A program made the position numbers and the translations under genes. From the NCBI GenBank assembly GCA_020850355.1, contig JADZEX010000091.1:99755-163754 (forward strand): 64,000 nucleotides of DNA, read 5' to 3'. This document shows positions 17,529 through 26,114 of this stretch, one piece after another. Position 1 is the stretch's first letter; each line of letters begins with the position of its first letter. The notes under the pieces were generated by a model. It did not search any database. It was given only the letters and a program-made list of their open reading frames with translations, and was not told the origin of the DNA. This DNA is from Fimbriimonadaceae bacterium (GTDB lineage: Bacteria > Armatimonadota > UBA10988).

Positions 17529-19610
17529 TCAGTTCATCTTGCGCAGTACTTGCAGCAGGTTGGAGTAGTCGTCAGACCAGAGCGGCACGCGGCGCGGCGG
17601 TGCTGGCCAGTCGCTGCAGTGCTGCAGGACCTCGGGGTCGAGTTGGAAGGCCCGGCTGCGCGTCACCAGGACCCACTCGCTGCTGGTGGTGAGCTGCGCG
17701 TCGTCGCCCTCCTGGTCGATCAGGAAGGCGACGCAGCCGTGCGCCGTGGCCAGCCGCCGGACCACCGGTGCCAGGCGCAGGTAGCGGTTGCTGACATGCA
17801 CCGCCAGCACGCCGTCTGGCTTGAGGTGCTGCCAGTAGAGCGCGAAGGCCTCGGTGGTCAGCAGGTGAATCGGGATGGCATCGCCGGTGAAAGCGTCGAG
17901 CGCCAGGATATCGAACTGCATCGACTCCCCGGCCGCGAGTTGGCGCTCCATGTAGATCCGCGCGTCACCGAGGTGGATGGCCGTGTCGGCCCCGCGGCGG
18001 CGGGCGTCGCTGAGGTAGCTGAACCAGTGCTCGGCCACGTCGACGCAGAGCGGATTGATCTCGTAATAGTGCAGCCGGTCACCGGGATTCGTGTAGACCG
18101 CCAGGCTGCCGGTGCCGAGGCCTAAACAGCCAATCGTCAGCGGGCCCTGCCGCAGGCGGTGCATCGTCAGACAGGACAGACCGATCCCCGAGTCCTCGCC
18201 GTAGTAGGTCGTGGGCACCTCGCGCCGGGCCTCGGCCTGGTACTGCAGCCCGTGCATGATCTGCCCGTTGTAGAGCACGCGGCGGTGGTCGAGAAGGTCG
18301 TCGGCGTTGCGGTCCACGACCCGCAGCACGCCGTAGAAGTTGCGCTGGGTCAGCAAGGCGTCCTCAGACTTCTGCCGCACGCTGACGACCGTCATCCAGA
18401 TCAGCAGCGCCCCGCCGACCACCGCCACGGTCTGGAGCCCGATGCCCTCCCAGCGGCGGTCGACCGTGGTCGCCCAGAGCATGTCGCGGGTGCCCTGGAT
18501 ACCGAGCAGCAGACAGAGCAGCAGGAGCGTCGCGTGGAGTTCCCAGTGGTTGCTGAAGAGCACCGGCGCCAGCAGGGCGACGAAGGCGCCGCCGAGCGCG
18601 CCACCGATGGCCATCACCAGGTAGAACAGTGTCAGATAGCGCGAACCCGGCCGCAGTCGGACCAGCTCCCCGTGGCAGGCCATGCAGCCGACGAACATGC
18701 CGCCGCAGAGGATCAGCACCTGAATCGCCAGCGCGTGGCTGAAGGGCTTCAGCAACGTGATCGAGACAAAGCTCAGGCTGACCGCCAGCAGCAGGCTCCA
18801 GACCGGCCGCGCGTACCAGGCCTCGCGCTCGAAGCTGATCACCAGCGACAGCAGGTAGAGCGCCAAGGGGAGGATCCAGAGCAGCGGCACCGCGGCGACG
18901 TCCTGGCAGATCTGGTTGGTCATGCTCATCAGCAGGGCGGTGCCACAGGCCGGCAGGCTGAGCCAGAGCAGCAGGCGGCCGAAGGTGAGGTGGGTGTCGT
19001 CCTGGTCGGCGGTCTCGACCGGCAGCTCCGGCGCCTGGCTGGCCCGCCGCGCAATCGCGGCGCAGAGCAGCGCGTAGACCGCGAAGCCGAGCGACCAGAG
19101 CTGGGTCTGCTGGCCGAGCCGCAGCGCCGGCTCGAGCAGCGCGGGGTACGCCAGCAAGGCCAGGAAGGACCCGAAGTTGCTGAGCGCATAGAGCCGGTAC
19201 GGGGGCCGGCCGGGGAAGGCCCGTGCGAACCAGGCCTGCACCAGCGGACCGGTCGAGGACAGGGCCAGGTAGGGCAGCCCGACGGTGCGGGTCAAGAGCC
19301 AGAGGATGCTGAGCACGGGATTGGCGCTGCCGCTGGGCTTCCAGGCGTCGTTCGGAGTGATCGGCAGGGTGGCCGCGGCAAGGATCAGCAGGGCGGCGTG
19401 GATCCAGACCTGGCGGGCCGGGCGCACGTACCGGATCAGGGCATCGGCGTAGCCGTAGCCGCCGACCAGCAGCACCTGGAAGAACAGCAGGCAGGTGCTC
19501 CAGACCATCGTCGAGCCGCCGTACCAGGGCAAGACATAACGGCCGATCAGGGGCTGCACCAGGAACAGCAGAAACGCGCTGAGGAAGATACCGCTGCTGA
19601 AGAGGACCAT
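17529..19610 (-). CDS. Membrane protein fused to spermidine-synthase-like methyltransferase-fold domain
   Basis: Protein of 693 aa of the fused transporter/spermidine-synthase type. The N-terminal 400 residues hold about 12 hydrophobic helices (for example FLSAFLLFLVQPLIGRYVLPW, LLLWLSLPACGTALLMSM, LYLVMAIGGALGGAFVALL). From about residue 430 follows a soluble domain: LTIGCLGLGTGSLAVYTNPGDRLHYYEINP is the nucleotide-binding loop (split here only by reading), and FDILALDAFTGDAIPIHLLTTEAF matches the aminopropyltransferase core, including the Asp of the DAF segment. The substrate of these fusions is generally unknown, and polyamine synthesis should not be assumed. ATG 19610 follows AGGTG. It is upstream of the histidine kinase on the same strand with about a 95-bp gap. 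Confidence 0.85.
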   Translation of the reverse strand: MVLFSSGIFLSAFLLFLVQPLIGRYVLPWYGGSTMVWSTCLLFFQVLLVGGYGYADALIRYVRPARQVWIHAALLILAAATLPITPNDAWKPSGSANPVLSILWLLTRTVGLPYLALSSTGPLVQAWFARAFPGRPPYRLYALSNFGSFLALLAYPALLEPALRLGQQTQLWSLGFAVYALLCAAIARRASQAPELPVETADQDDTHLTFGRLLLWLSLPACGTALLMSMTNQICQDVAAVPLLWILPLALYLLSLVISFEREAWYARPVWSLLLAVSLSFVSITLLKPFSHALAIQVLILCGGMFVGCMACHGELVRLRPGSRYLTLFYLVMAIGGALGGAFVALLAPVLFSNHWELHATLLLLCLLLGIQGTRDMLWATTVDRRWEGIGLQTVAVVGGALLIWMTVVSVRQKSEDALLTQRNFYGVLRVVDRNADDLLDHRRVLYNGQIMHGLQYQAEARREVPTTYYGEDSGIGLSCLTMHRLRQGPLTIGCLGLGTGSLAVYTNPGDRLHYYEINPLCVDVAEHWFSYLSDARRRGADTAIHLGDARIYMERQLAAGESMQFDILALDAFTGDAIPIHLLTTEAFALYWQHLKPDGVLAVHVSNRYLRLAPVVRRLATAHGCVAFLIDQEGDDAQLTTSSEWVLVTRSRAFQLDPEVLQHCSDWPAPPRRVPLWSDDYSNLLQVLRKMN

Positions 19611-19702
19611 CTGACACCTGCGAGCCGTGAAGTCTGGCGTTGGCCGCCGGGCGCTGCTTCCGGGCGGGTGGCGTGAATCCTGCCGGACGGGCGGCGGCGG
19701 CC

Positions 19703-21493
19703 TCAGAAGAGGTAGTCGAAGAACATCAGCTCGGCGGCCAGGCGCCGGTCGTGCTCGGCCAGCTCCGCCGGCCCGGCCCCGCTGGCCGCCGCGGCGGTGA
19801 GGGCGGCGGCCAGCTCGCGGAGCAGGCCGGTCTCGCTGGCGGCAGCGCGTTGCAGCACCACGTCGGCCTGCGCCAGCCGGCGCTCGGCGTCCGGACCGAG
19901 GGCTGTCGCGGGGCGGCCCGCCGGCTCGGCGGGGTGCTCGGCAGCGGGCGGCAGCAGCTCGCGCGGCGGCGAACCAAAGACGCGCACCTGCAGCTCACGC
20001 AGTTGGGCGGCGACTGCCGGGTCGTCCAGCGACCTTGGGTGGTCGACCACCTCGCGGTAGGTGCGCTCAGCCGCGGTGTCGTGGGCCGAGGCGGTGAGCA
20101 GGCCGTCTTCCGAGTAGCTGAACTCGACGTCGATGGGACACTGCTCGGCCGGCCGGCGCGGGTCCAGCGGAACCCGGAGCTCGCCGAGGCGAACGTTCTC
20201 CTCGTGCGTCGGCTGGTCGAGTTGGTTGCCCTCCCAGACCCCGACCACGACGGCGGCGCTGAAATCGGCGACCGGGAAGAAGCGTTTGGTGTTGCGACAA
20301 GGGATCTTGGTGCCGCGCGGGATGATCGGATCGAGGTAGCGTTGGCCGGTGAGGGGGTCGACCGGCTCCATACAGAGCGCGTGCTCCAGGCAGACCTGGT
20401 AGTCGAGGTCGGCCAGCGGCGGCAGCCGCTGCAGGATGCCTGCGACGATGGCTGCGCCTTGCGCGACGCAGGTCAGCGGCTCGGCCCGCTCGAACGGCTC
20501 AGCCGCGCGCCCCAGGGTCTGCTCGACGAAGCGGCGGACCGCCGGCATCAGACTGGAGCCGCCGACCAGCAGCACCTGGTCGAGGTCGGACGGCAGCAGC
20601 CGGGCATCGCTCAGCACAGCGCGCAGCGGTTCGGCCGTGCGTTGCAGCAGCGGACTGGCCAGTTGCTCCAGGGCCGCGCGGTCGAGCTCGGCGTGGAGAC
20701 TGACACCAGGCAGCAGGTCCTCGACGTCGATGCGGGTCTGCTCCTGCTCGGTCAGCCGGATCTTGGCCGCCTCGGCGGCCAGCCGCAGCCGCAGCGCCGG
20801 CTGCGGGGCGGCCAGGGCGGCCTGGTGGCGCGGCAGGTGTCGGCTGACCAGCCAGGCGGCCAGCGACTGGTCCAGGTCGTCGCCGCCGCAGCGCTGCAGG
20901 CCACGGCTGGCCAACTCCTCAAACAGCCCGTGGTGCGTGCGCAGGACCGTCAGATCGAAAGTCCCACCGCCGAGGTCGTAGACCAGCACGCGCCGGTCGT
21001 CGCCGGCCGCCGCGCCACCCAGGCCGTAGGCCATCGCCGCCGCGGTGGGCTCGTTGATCAGGTTGACCACCCGCAGCCCGGCCGCCGCGGCCGCCGCTTT
21101 GGTGGCCTGCCGCTGCAGCCCCTTGCTGTTCGCCGGAACCGTCACCACGGCTTCGGCGAGCGGCTCACCCAGGTGGGCACCAGCCTCCTGCACGAGGTGT
21201 CGGAAGAGCAGTGTGGCGACCGCCTCTGGCGAGCGCAGCGCGCCGCCCAGTGTCACCGCGGTCGCGGACCCGAGGAGGCGCTTCACCGAAAGCACCTGCT
21301 CCAAAGCATCGGCTTCGCGGGCCGCCCGCCCGAACAGCCACCGGCCGCCGCGGTCGACGGCCACGGCCGAGGGGATGCGGTCCTCGCCAAAGCTGCTGCG
21401 GACCACTTCGAGGCGCGTCCGCAACGGCTCCGCCACGAGGCGGGCGACCACGCTGTTGGTCGTCCCGAAGTCGATCCCGACGGCGCTGCTCAT
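19703..21493 (-). CDS. Hsp70-family (DnaK-like) ATPase
   Basis: Hsp70-type protein of 596 aa. Nucleotide-binding motifs: GIDFGTTNSVVARL at residue 6, VVTVPANSKGLQRQATKAAAAAAG, NLINEPTAAAMAYGLG, VYDLGGGTFDLTVL, VLLVGGSSLMPAVR. The substrate domain is beta-rich (FFPVADFSAAVVVGVWEG) and the lid is shortened compared with DnaK of about 640 aa. It lacks the standard DnaK C-terminal tail, and no grpE or dnaJ is adjacent. It therefore looks like a paralogue rather than the housekeeping DnaK. ATG 21493 overlaps the stop of the preceding tag gene by four bases (ATGA), so the two are translationally coupled. The longer reading frame upstream lies over tag and is not coding. Confidence 0.9.
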   Translation of the reverse strand: MSSAVGIDFGTTNSVVARLVAEPLRTRLEVVRSSFGEDRIPSAVAVDRGGRWLFGRAAREADALEQVLSVKRLLGSATAVTLGGALRSPEAVATLLFRHLVQEAGAHLGEPLAEAVVTVPANSKGLQRQATKAAAAAAGLRVVNLINEPTAAAMAYGLGGAAAGDDRRVLVYDLGGGTFDLTVLRTHHGLFEELASRGLQRCGGDDLDQSLAAWLVSRHLPRHQAALAAPQPALRLRLAAEAAKIRLTEQEQTRIDVEDLLPGVSLHAELDRAALEQLASPLLQRTAEPLRAVLSDARLLPSDLDQVLLVGGSSLMPAVRRFVEQTLGRAAEPFERAEPLTCVAQGAAIVAGILQRLPPLADLDYQVCLEHALCMEPVDPLTGQRYLDPIIPRGTKIPCRNTKRFFPVADFSAAVVVGVWEGNQLDQPTHEENVRLGELRVPLDPRRPAEQCPIDVEFSYSEDGLLTASAHDTAAERTYREVVDHPRSLDDPAVAAQLRELQVRVFGSPPRELLPPAAEHPAEPAGRPATALGPDAERRLAQADVVLQRAAASETGLLRELAAALTAAAASGAGPAELAEHDRRLAAELMFFDYLF

Positions 21494-22029
21494 GGGGAGA
21501 CCCTCAGCAGCCAGGGCGGCCGGAGCACCGCAAGCTGCGCGTAGACGGGGCAGTCCGGCCGGTGGGCACCGGGCAAGAAGCCGAGGCTGAGCAGGAACTC
21601 CCCGACGATCTCGCCGCCGCAGAAGACGAAGGTCTGGCGGAACAACTTGACCCAGGCGGCCTTCTCGAGCGGGTGGTGCCGTTGTAGCCAGGCGGCGAAG
21701 CCACCGTTCGCGCGCAACGCCTGGACCCGCCGGGCGTTCTCGATCACCGCGGCCACCTTGCGCCGGTTGCGAATGATCCGTGGATCGGCCAGCAGCCGCG
21801 CGGACTGGGCCTCGTCGTAGGCCGCCACTGTGTCGACCTGGAACCCGTCGAACGCCGTCCGGAGCCCCTCGCGCCGCTTCAGGATCAGCTCCCAGGTCAG
21901 GCCGGCCTGCATGATCTCGAGGCACAATCGCTCGAAGAGCACGGTCTCGTCGGTGTTTGGGAAGCCGTACTCCGTGGCGTGGTAAGGCCCGTGCCAGGGA
22001 TGCCCCGGGGCCAGGGTGCAGTAGTCCAC
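21490..22029 (-). CDS. tag: DNA-3-methyladenine glycosylase I
   Basis: Base-excision repair glycosylase of 179 aa that removes 3-methyladenine. Family signatures: HATEYGFPNTDETVLFERLCLEIMQAGLTW in two conserved blocks (HATEYGFP; LCLEIMQAGLTW), LILKRREGLRTAF, DPRIIRNRRKVAAVIENA and a C-terminal HRPDCPVY. The Tag zinc site uses an N-terminal Cys and His plus C-terminal His and Cys; CTLAPGH at residues 4-10 and HRPDC fit this. Length equals the E. coli enzyme of about 187. It heads a two-gene unit with the Hsp70-like gene (ATGA overlap), an odd pairing. Confidence 0.92.
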   Translation of the reverse strand: MDYCTLAPGHPWHGPYHATEYGFPNTDETVLFERLCLEIMQAGLTWELILKRREGLRTAFDGFQVDTVAAYDEAQSARLLADPRIIRNRRKVAAVIENARRVQALRANGGFAAWLQRHHPLEKAAWVKLFRQTFVFCGGEIVGEFLLSLGFLPGAHRPDCPVYAQLAVLRPPWLLRVSP

Positions 22030-22094
22030 CGCCCACTCCTGCCGGCAGCTTAGCGTGGGGCCCGGCCGGCGGCAAGGGGTGATTGCTGCGGGGC

Positions 22095-22223
22095 CGTTTC
22101 ACGTGAAACAGGGGCGGCCGTCCGAGGGCTGTCCCAGGCCCGGCAGCGCCAGCGTTTCACGTGAAACAGCGTCCGCCGCGTCATGCCGGCCGCCGCGGGC
22201 GGTGGCGTGTTTCACGTGAACCA
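22095..22223. repeat. parS cluster C, three ParB-binding sites
   Basis: Sites start at 22095 and 22153 (both CGTTTCACGTGAAACA) and 22208 (TGTTTCACGTGAACCA, one inner mismatch). Spacings are 58 and 55 bp. The last site lies inside the 3' coding end of the dehydrogenase gene (22181-23104), where it encodes a Gly-Ser-Arg-Glu-Thr stretch. It is the only site found within a gene. Confidence 0.9.
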
Positions 22224-23104
22224 GCCGCCGGCGGCGACTCGAGGTGGCCGGCCGTCTGCCGGTACCAGGCGCGCACCGCGCTGTTGTCCAGCTCGCCCAG
22301 GCCGGTGGCGAGGGCCGCCTGGAGCAGCTCGTCGTGGAGGTGGCTGAGCGGCACGGCGGCCCCGACCCGAGCCGCCAGCTCGCAGATCAGCCCGACGTCC
22401 TTGGCGTGCTGTGCCAGCCGCGCCTCCGGGGCGTAGTCACCGTACAGCATCCTGGCGCCTTTGGTGTCCATCACCCGCGAGGCGGCGACCGTCGAACGCA
22501 GCGCCTCCAGGAGCTGGCCGGGGTCGAGTCCGGCGCGTTCGCCCAGGTCGAGACCCTCCGCGAGGACCAGCCGGTGCAGTCCCAGCACCAGGTTGAGCAC
22601 CAGCTTGGCGGTGGCCCCGGCGCCCGGCGGGCCCATCACGAACGAGCGCGGGGCGAGGGCGCCCAGCAAGTCCTGTTGCGCGGCGATCGCCGCCGGAGTA
22701 CCGCCCAGCAGCAGCACGGCCTCGCCGCGACGCACCTGTTGGCTGCTGCCCATCACGGTGGCGTCGATCCAGCAGCCGCCGCGCTGGGCCAGCTCGGCGG
22801 CCAGCGCCCGGGTGACCGCCGGGTCGCCGGTCGTGGTGTCGACCACAGCCGGAGCCGCGATGCTGCAGAGGCCGGTGGGTCCGTCGACGACCGCCTGCAC
22901 CGTCCCGGAGTGCGGCAGGCAGAGCACAATCCGGCGGCACCGCCGGGCCACCTCGGCGAGACCCGTCGCGGGCTCGACGGGCAGGTCGGCCAACTTGTCG
23001 GCGGCAAGGTCGTGGGCGACGACCGGGAAGCCCGCCGCGGCCAGCCGGACCGCCAGCTCGCGGCCCAGGAGCCCGACGCCGACCAGCCCGACCGGCTCCC
23101 TCAC
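22181..23104 (-). CDS. NAD(P)-dependent 3-hydroxyisobutyrate-dehydrogenase-family oxidoreductase
   Basis: Beta-hydroxyacid dehydrogenase of 307 aa. Rossmann fingerprint GVGLLG at residues 9-14. The substrate-binding region is VVDTTTGDPAVTRALAAEL and IDATVMGSSQQVRRGEAVLLLGG. The catalytic lysine lies in GAGATAKLVLNLVLG. C-terminal helical domain as usual (DVGLICELAARVGAAVPL). The natural substrate is probably a hydroxy acid or tartronate-type semialdehyde; it is not fixed by sequence. The start is GTG 23104, which overlaps the stop of the M14 gene by four bases (GTGA). It is the last gene of the operon 26027 to 22181. Its final 15 codons include parS site 22208, so the C-terminal tail (GSRETRHRPRRPA) may be shaped by the site rather than by function. 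Confidence 0.88.
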   Translation of the reverse strand: MREPVGLVGVGLLGRELAVRLAAAGFPVVAHDLAADKLADLPVEPATGLAEVARRCRRIVLCLPHSGTVQAVVDGPTGLCSIAAPAVVDTTTGDPAVTRALAAELAQRGGCWIDATVMGSSQQVRRGEAVLLLGGTPAAIAAQQDLLGALAPRSFVMGPPGAGATAKLVLNLVLGLHRLVLAEGLDLGERAGLDPGQLLEALRSTVAASRVMDTKGARMLYGDYAPEARLAQHAKDVGLICELAARVGAAVPLSHLHDELLQAALATGLGELDNSAVRAWYRQTAGHLESPPAAGSRETRHRPRRPA

Positions 23105-24069
23105 GGCTGCTCCTCGACAGGCACCACCACTGCCAGGTAGTCGCCCGACTGCACCGGCGGCGCGGTCCGCAGCATCGCCACCCGGCCGCTCCGGGCCGCC
23201 CGGACGACCCTCGCCTCCTGACCGAGCGGGCCGCTGACGACTCCGAGCGGCTGCCCGGCGACGACCCACTCCCAGATCCCCACGGCCGGCCGCCAGACGC
23301 CGGGGCGAGGGGCTGGATGGTCGACCTGCAGATGGCCTTCGCCGGCCGCTTCGGACTCGCGCCACCAGCGCGGCCGGTGGCTGCTGAGCGGTCCCGGCAA
23401 GAGGCCCGCGGCGCGCAGGACGCGGTGCAGTCCGGCCTGCAGGCGGGCGACATCGTCGGGGCGGGCCAGGCCGCTGCCGGTCTGCTCGACGTAGATGGCC
23501 GGGATCCCCAGCGCCGCGGCGGTCGACAGCGACCGCCCCGGCGGCAGCGGCGTGCCCCACACAAAGTCCAGGCCGACTGCCGCCGCCAGCCGGCGCTGCT
23601 GCTCCAGGACGGCCGACGTGACGCCGGTGGCATACCCGGCCCAAGGGTGCAACGTGTAGAACGTCCCGGCGGCGTGCAGGTCGACCAGCAGATCCACCCG
23701 CCGCAGCAGCCCGGTCGTCGCGGCGGCGATCTGGGCGGTCACGGATCCGCGCAGGTCGCCGGGGAAGACGCGGGCCAGATTCTCGCCGTCCGGCCCGCAG
23801 CGCCGGGTGGCATAGAAGGCCGGCTCGTTGAGCACCGGGACCGCCACCAGGGTGCCCTGGAGTTCGCCCGGCTCGAGTTCGGCGGCCAGCGCGGCCAGGG
23901 CCGTCGGGCCCTCGTACTCGTCGCCATGCACCGCGGCCAGCAGCAGGGCGACCGGCCCGTCACCGCCGCGCAGCACCGCCACGTCGGCGCTGGAGGCCGC
24001 TGAGGTGGCGCACCGCAGCAGGTGTCGCCCGAGCGGCAGCGACCGTGGTTCGAGCGCTGCCAGGTGCAT
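23101..24069 (-). CDS. Succinylglutamate desuccinylase/aspartoacylase-family (M14) zinc hydrolase
   Basis: Zinc-dependent deacylase of 322 aa. Metal ligands: HGDE at residues 48-51 and His132 in VDLHAAG. Catalytic Glu195 in IYVEQTGSG. Substrate Arg/Asn region NEPAFYATRRCGPDGENLARVF falls in two blocks (NEPAFYATRR, DGENLARVFPG). The C-terminal beta domain has VWRPAVGIWEWVVAGQPLG. The family cleaves N-acyl amino acids or related amides; the exact substrate is unknown. It sits in a four-gene operon with FAH-, Gfo/Idh- and HIBADH-type enzymes, nine bases after the Gfo/Idh gene and overlapping the dehydrogenase by four bases, pointing to one catabolic route. Confidence 0.88.
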   Translation of the reverse strand: MHLAALEPRSLPLGRHLLRCATSAASSADVAVLRGGDGPVALLLAAVHGDEYEGPTALAALAAELEPGELQGTLVAVPVLNEPAFYATRRCGPDGENLARVFPGDLRGSVTAQIAAATTGLLRRVDLLVDLHAAGTFYTLHPWAGYATGVTSAVLEQQRRLAAAVGLDFVWGTPLPPGRSLSTAAALGIPAIYVEQTGSGLARPDDVARLQAGLHRVLRAAGLLPGPLSSHRPRWWRESEAAGEGHLQVDHPAPRPGVWRPAVGIWEWVVAGQPLGVVSGPLGQEARVVRAARSGRVAMLRTAPPVQSGDYLAVVVPVEEQP

Positions 24070-24078
24070 CGCTGGCTC

Positions 24079-25116
24079 CTAAGTGAAGTCGACCCGGAAG
24101 TCCAAGTCGTCGCCGCGCAACGGCAGATCCACGGGCGCGCCGCGCTGGTCCGAGAGGTGGATCGCCATCACCACCTCCACCGCGGCATATCCGTCCTCGC
24201 CGCCACAAGCCGGCGGATCGGCGGACAGCAGATTCTGGTAAGCTGCGGCCTGGACCTCATCCCACCGGCTGAGGTCGGGGCAGTCGCTGAGGTCCAGCGG
24301 CTCGTCCACCAGGGGGCAGCCGTAGTCGAGCAGCGAGCGCTGGCGGTCCGCGGCGGCGCGAACCTGCAGCCGCCACTGGCCGGCCAGCTCTTCGACTCGA
24401 ACCCGGCCGATGCCGCCGACGATCTCGCAGGCCGGCGGCACACCGAGATCTTCCATCTGATCGAGATAGACGCGGGCGCCATCGGCCAGCCAGAGCACCG
24501 CATGGCCGCCCGGATCGCGGAACTCCGGCCCCCGCGGATCGGGGGTGCCGGTGCGGTCCAGCCAGCCCTGCACCCGCACGACTTCCTGGCCGCTGAGCAG
24601 CCGCACGAGGTCGACCAGGTGGGTGGCGTTGCAGCCCAGCCGGCCGGCGCCGAGGGTCAGCAGGTAGACCCGCGGCAGACCGATCAGACCGCCCTGCAGC
24701 GCCGTCGCCAGGCGGCGGTGGCTGGGCGACCAGCGGCGGGTGTGGTTGATGGCCAGCCGCACGCCCCGTGCTGCGCAGCCGTCGATCATTTCTCGGGCAT
24801 CCCGCAGCCGGCAGGCGATCGGCTTCTCGCAGAGGATGTAGCGCGCGCCGGCCGCCACGGCCGCGAGCGTCAACGCGGCGTGCGACGGGCCGTTGGTGAC
24901 CACGGTCACCAGCTCCGGCTGCACCTCGCGCAGGAGCTGCAGAGCGTCGTCGAAGGCCCGGGCGCCGGGCAACCGGCCGGCCAGCGCGGCGGCGGCCGCC
25001 GGCCGTCGATCGGCCACGGCGACCACCTCCAGGCGGGCCACCGCGAGCGCCCGGCGGTGCGACTCCGCCATACCGCCACAGCCCAGGATGGCGACGCGGG
25101 GGGCGGCCACCGTCAC
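24079..25116 (-). CDS. Gfo/Idh/MocA-family oxidoreductase
   Basis: NAD(P)-dependent sugar or cyclitol dehydrogenase type, 345 aa. N-terminal Rossmann domain: VAILGCGGMAESHRRAL at residue 8, VVAVADRRP, and the family lysine motif CEKPIA in YILCEKPIACRLRDA. The C-terminal beta-sheet domain includes GCNATHLVDLVRLLSG, where the conserved His of the active site sits. GTG 25116 overlaps the stop of the FAH-family gene by four bases. It is the second gene of the operon read from 26027. It probably oxidises or reduces a sugar or sugar acid in the same pathway; substrate not deducible. Confidence 0.9.
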   Translation of the reverse strand: MTVAAPRVAILGCGGMAESHRRALAVARLEVVAVADRRPAAAAALAGRLPGARAFDDALQLLREVQPELVTVVTNGPSHAALTLAAVAAGARYILCEKPIACRLRDAREMIDGCAARGVRLAINHTRRWSPSHRRLATALQGGLIGLPRVYLLTLGAGRLGCNATHLVDLVRLLSGQEVVRVQGWLDRTGTPDPRGPEFRDPGGHAVLWLADGARVYLDQMEDLGVPPACEIVGGIGRVRVEELAGQWRLQVRAAADRQRSLLDYGCPLVDEPLDLSDCPDLSRWDEVQAAAYQNLLSADPPACGGEDGYAAVEVVMAIHLSDQRGAPVDLPLRGDDLDFRVDFT

Positions 25117-26027
25117 TGCTCCACCGCGACGCAGCGGTTCTCGATGCTGCCGAGCTGGTCGATGCTGACCTTCACCACGTCGCCCGGCTGCAACCGAATC
25201 CCCTTGGCATGGCCGACCCCAGCCGGCGTGCCGGTCGCGATCAGGTCACCAGGTTCGAGGGTCACGAAGCTCGAGATCCAGGCGATGATGTCCTCGACGT
25301 GGAAGATCATCTGACCGGTGTTGCCGCGCTGCTGTTCGATGCCGTTGACCGTCAGGACCACGTCCAGGGCGTGCGGGTCGGCGATCTCATCGGCGGTCGT
25401 CCACCACGGACCCAGCGGCGCGAAGCCGTCCAGCCACTTGCCGTTGAGCCAGTCGAAGAAGCGGTCCCACTCGCGGGTCTCGGGCCGGTCCTTGAGATGG
25501 AAGTCGCGCTCCGAGACGTCGTTGATCACCGTGTAGCCAGCCACATGCTCGATCGCCCGGTCGGCCGGTATCGCCTTGCCGCCGCGGCCGATCACCACGG
25601 CCAGCTCGGCCTCCCAGTCGACGAAGCGCGCCGGCGGTGGGATCGGAATCGGATCGAACGGTCCCCGCAGCGTCGTGCTCGGCGGCTTCATGAAGACCCG
25701 CGGGCAGGCCTTGTCGGTCTCGGCGAAGCGACTGCCCCCTTCGATGATGTGCTCGGCGTAGTTGCCGGCCAACAGCAGCAGCTTCCGCGGCGCCGGGATC
25801 GGCGGCCCGAGGACCACGCTGGCCAGCGGCACGGCGGGCAACGTGGCCGCCAACTGGGCGACCTCCGCCAGGGCCTCCGGGCCGCGATCCAAGAGGGCCG
25901 TCGGGTTGGTGAAACAGTGGTGCGGCAGACTCGACTGCTCGCGACCTGCCGTCAGATCGACCACGCCCTGCGCGGTGACCACCGCCACATGGTACCCGTC
26001 CGCCACCCGCACCGTTGCCAGTCGCAT
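25113..26027 (-). CDS. Fumarylacetoacetate-hydrolase-family protein
   Basis: Metal-dependent hydrolase/hydratase/lyase of 304 aa. The ligand triad ExE...D is visible as Glu139 and Glu141 in VDWEAELAVVIG and Asp170 in INDVSERDF. Further family signatures are LAGNYAEHI, MKPPSTTL, QDMIF-like GQMIFHVEDIIAWIS and LEPGDLIATGTPAGVG. Members cleave acylpyruvates or dehydrate keto-deoxy sugar acids; the neighbours favour the latter. ATG 26027 follows AGGAAGG and gives the normal N-terminus; the longer frame to 26183 runs through parS and the promoter. First gene of the operon, driven by a good promoter at 26053-26081. Confidence 0.92.
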   Translation of the reverse strand: MRLATVRVADGYHVAVVTAQGVVDLTAGREQSSLPHHCFTNPTALLDRGPEALAEVAQLAATLPAVPLASVVLGPPIPAPRKLLLLAGNYAEHIIEGGSRFAETDKACPRVFMKPPSTTLRGPFDPIPIPPPARFVDWEAELAVVIGRGGKAIPADRAIEHVAGYTVINDVSERDFHLKDRPETREWDRFFDWLNGKWLDGFAPLGPWWTTADEIADPHALDVVLTVNGIEQQRGNTGQMIFHVEDIIAWISSFVTLEPGDLIATGTPAGVGHAKGIRLQPGDVVKVSIDQLGSIENRCVAVEQ

Positions 26028-26052
26028 CGCCGCCACCTTCCTGTCCGGCCGC

Positions 26053-26081
26053 GTTGTACCCGCGCCGGCCAGCCGTGTCAA
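26053..26081 (-). promoter_or_regulatory. Sigma-70-type promoter of the FAH-family operon
   Basis: On the minus strand TTGACA (26081-26076), 17 bp, TACAAC (26058-26053). The predicted start of transcription near 26046 leaves a leader of about 19 bases before ATG 26027. Confidence 0.75.
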
Positions 26082-26114
26082 GCGCAGCCCGCGCGGGCGA
26101 CCAGCGGCGCCGCC

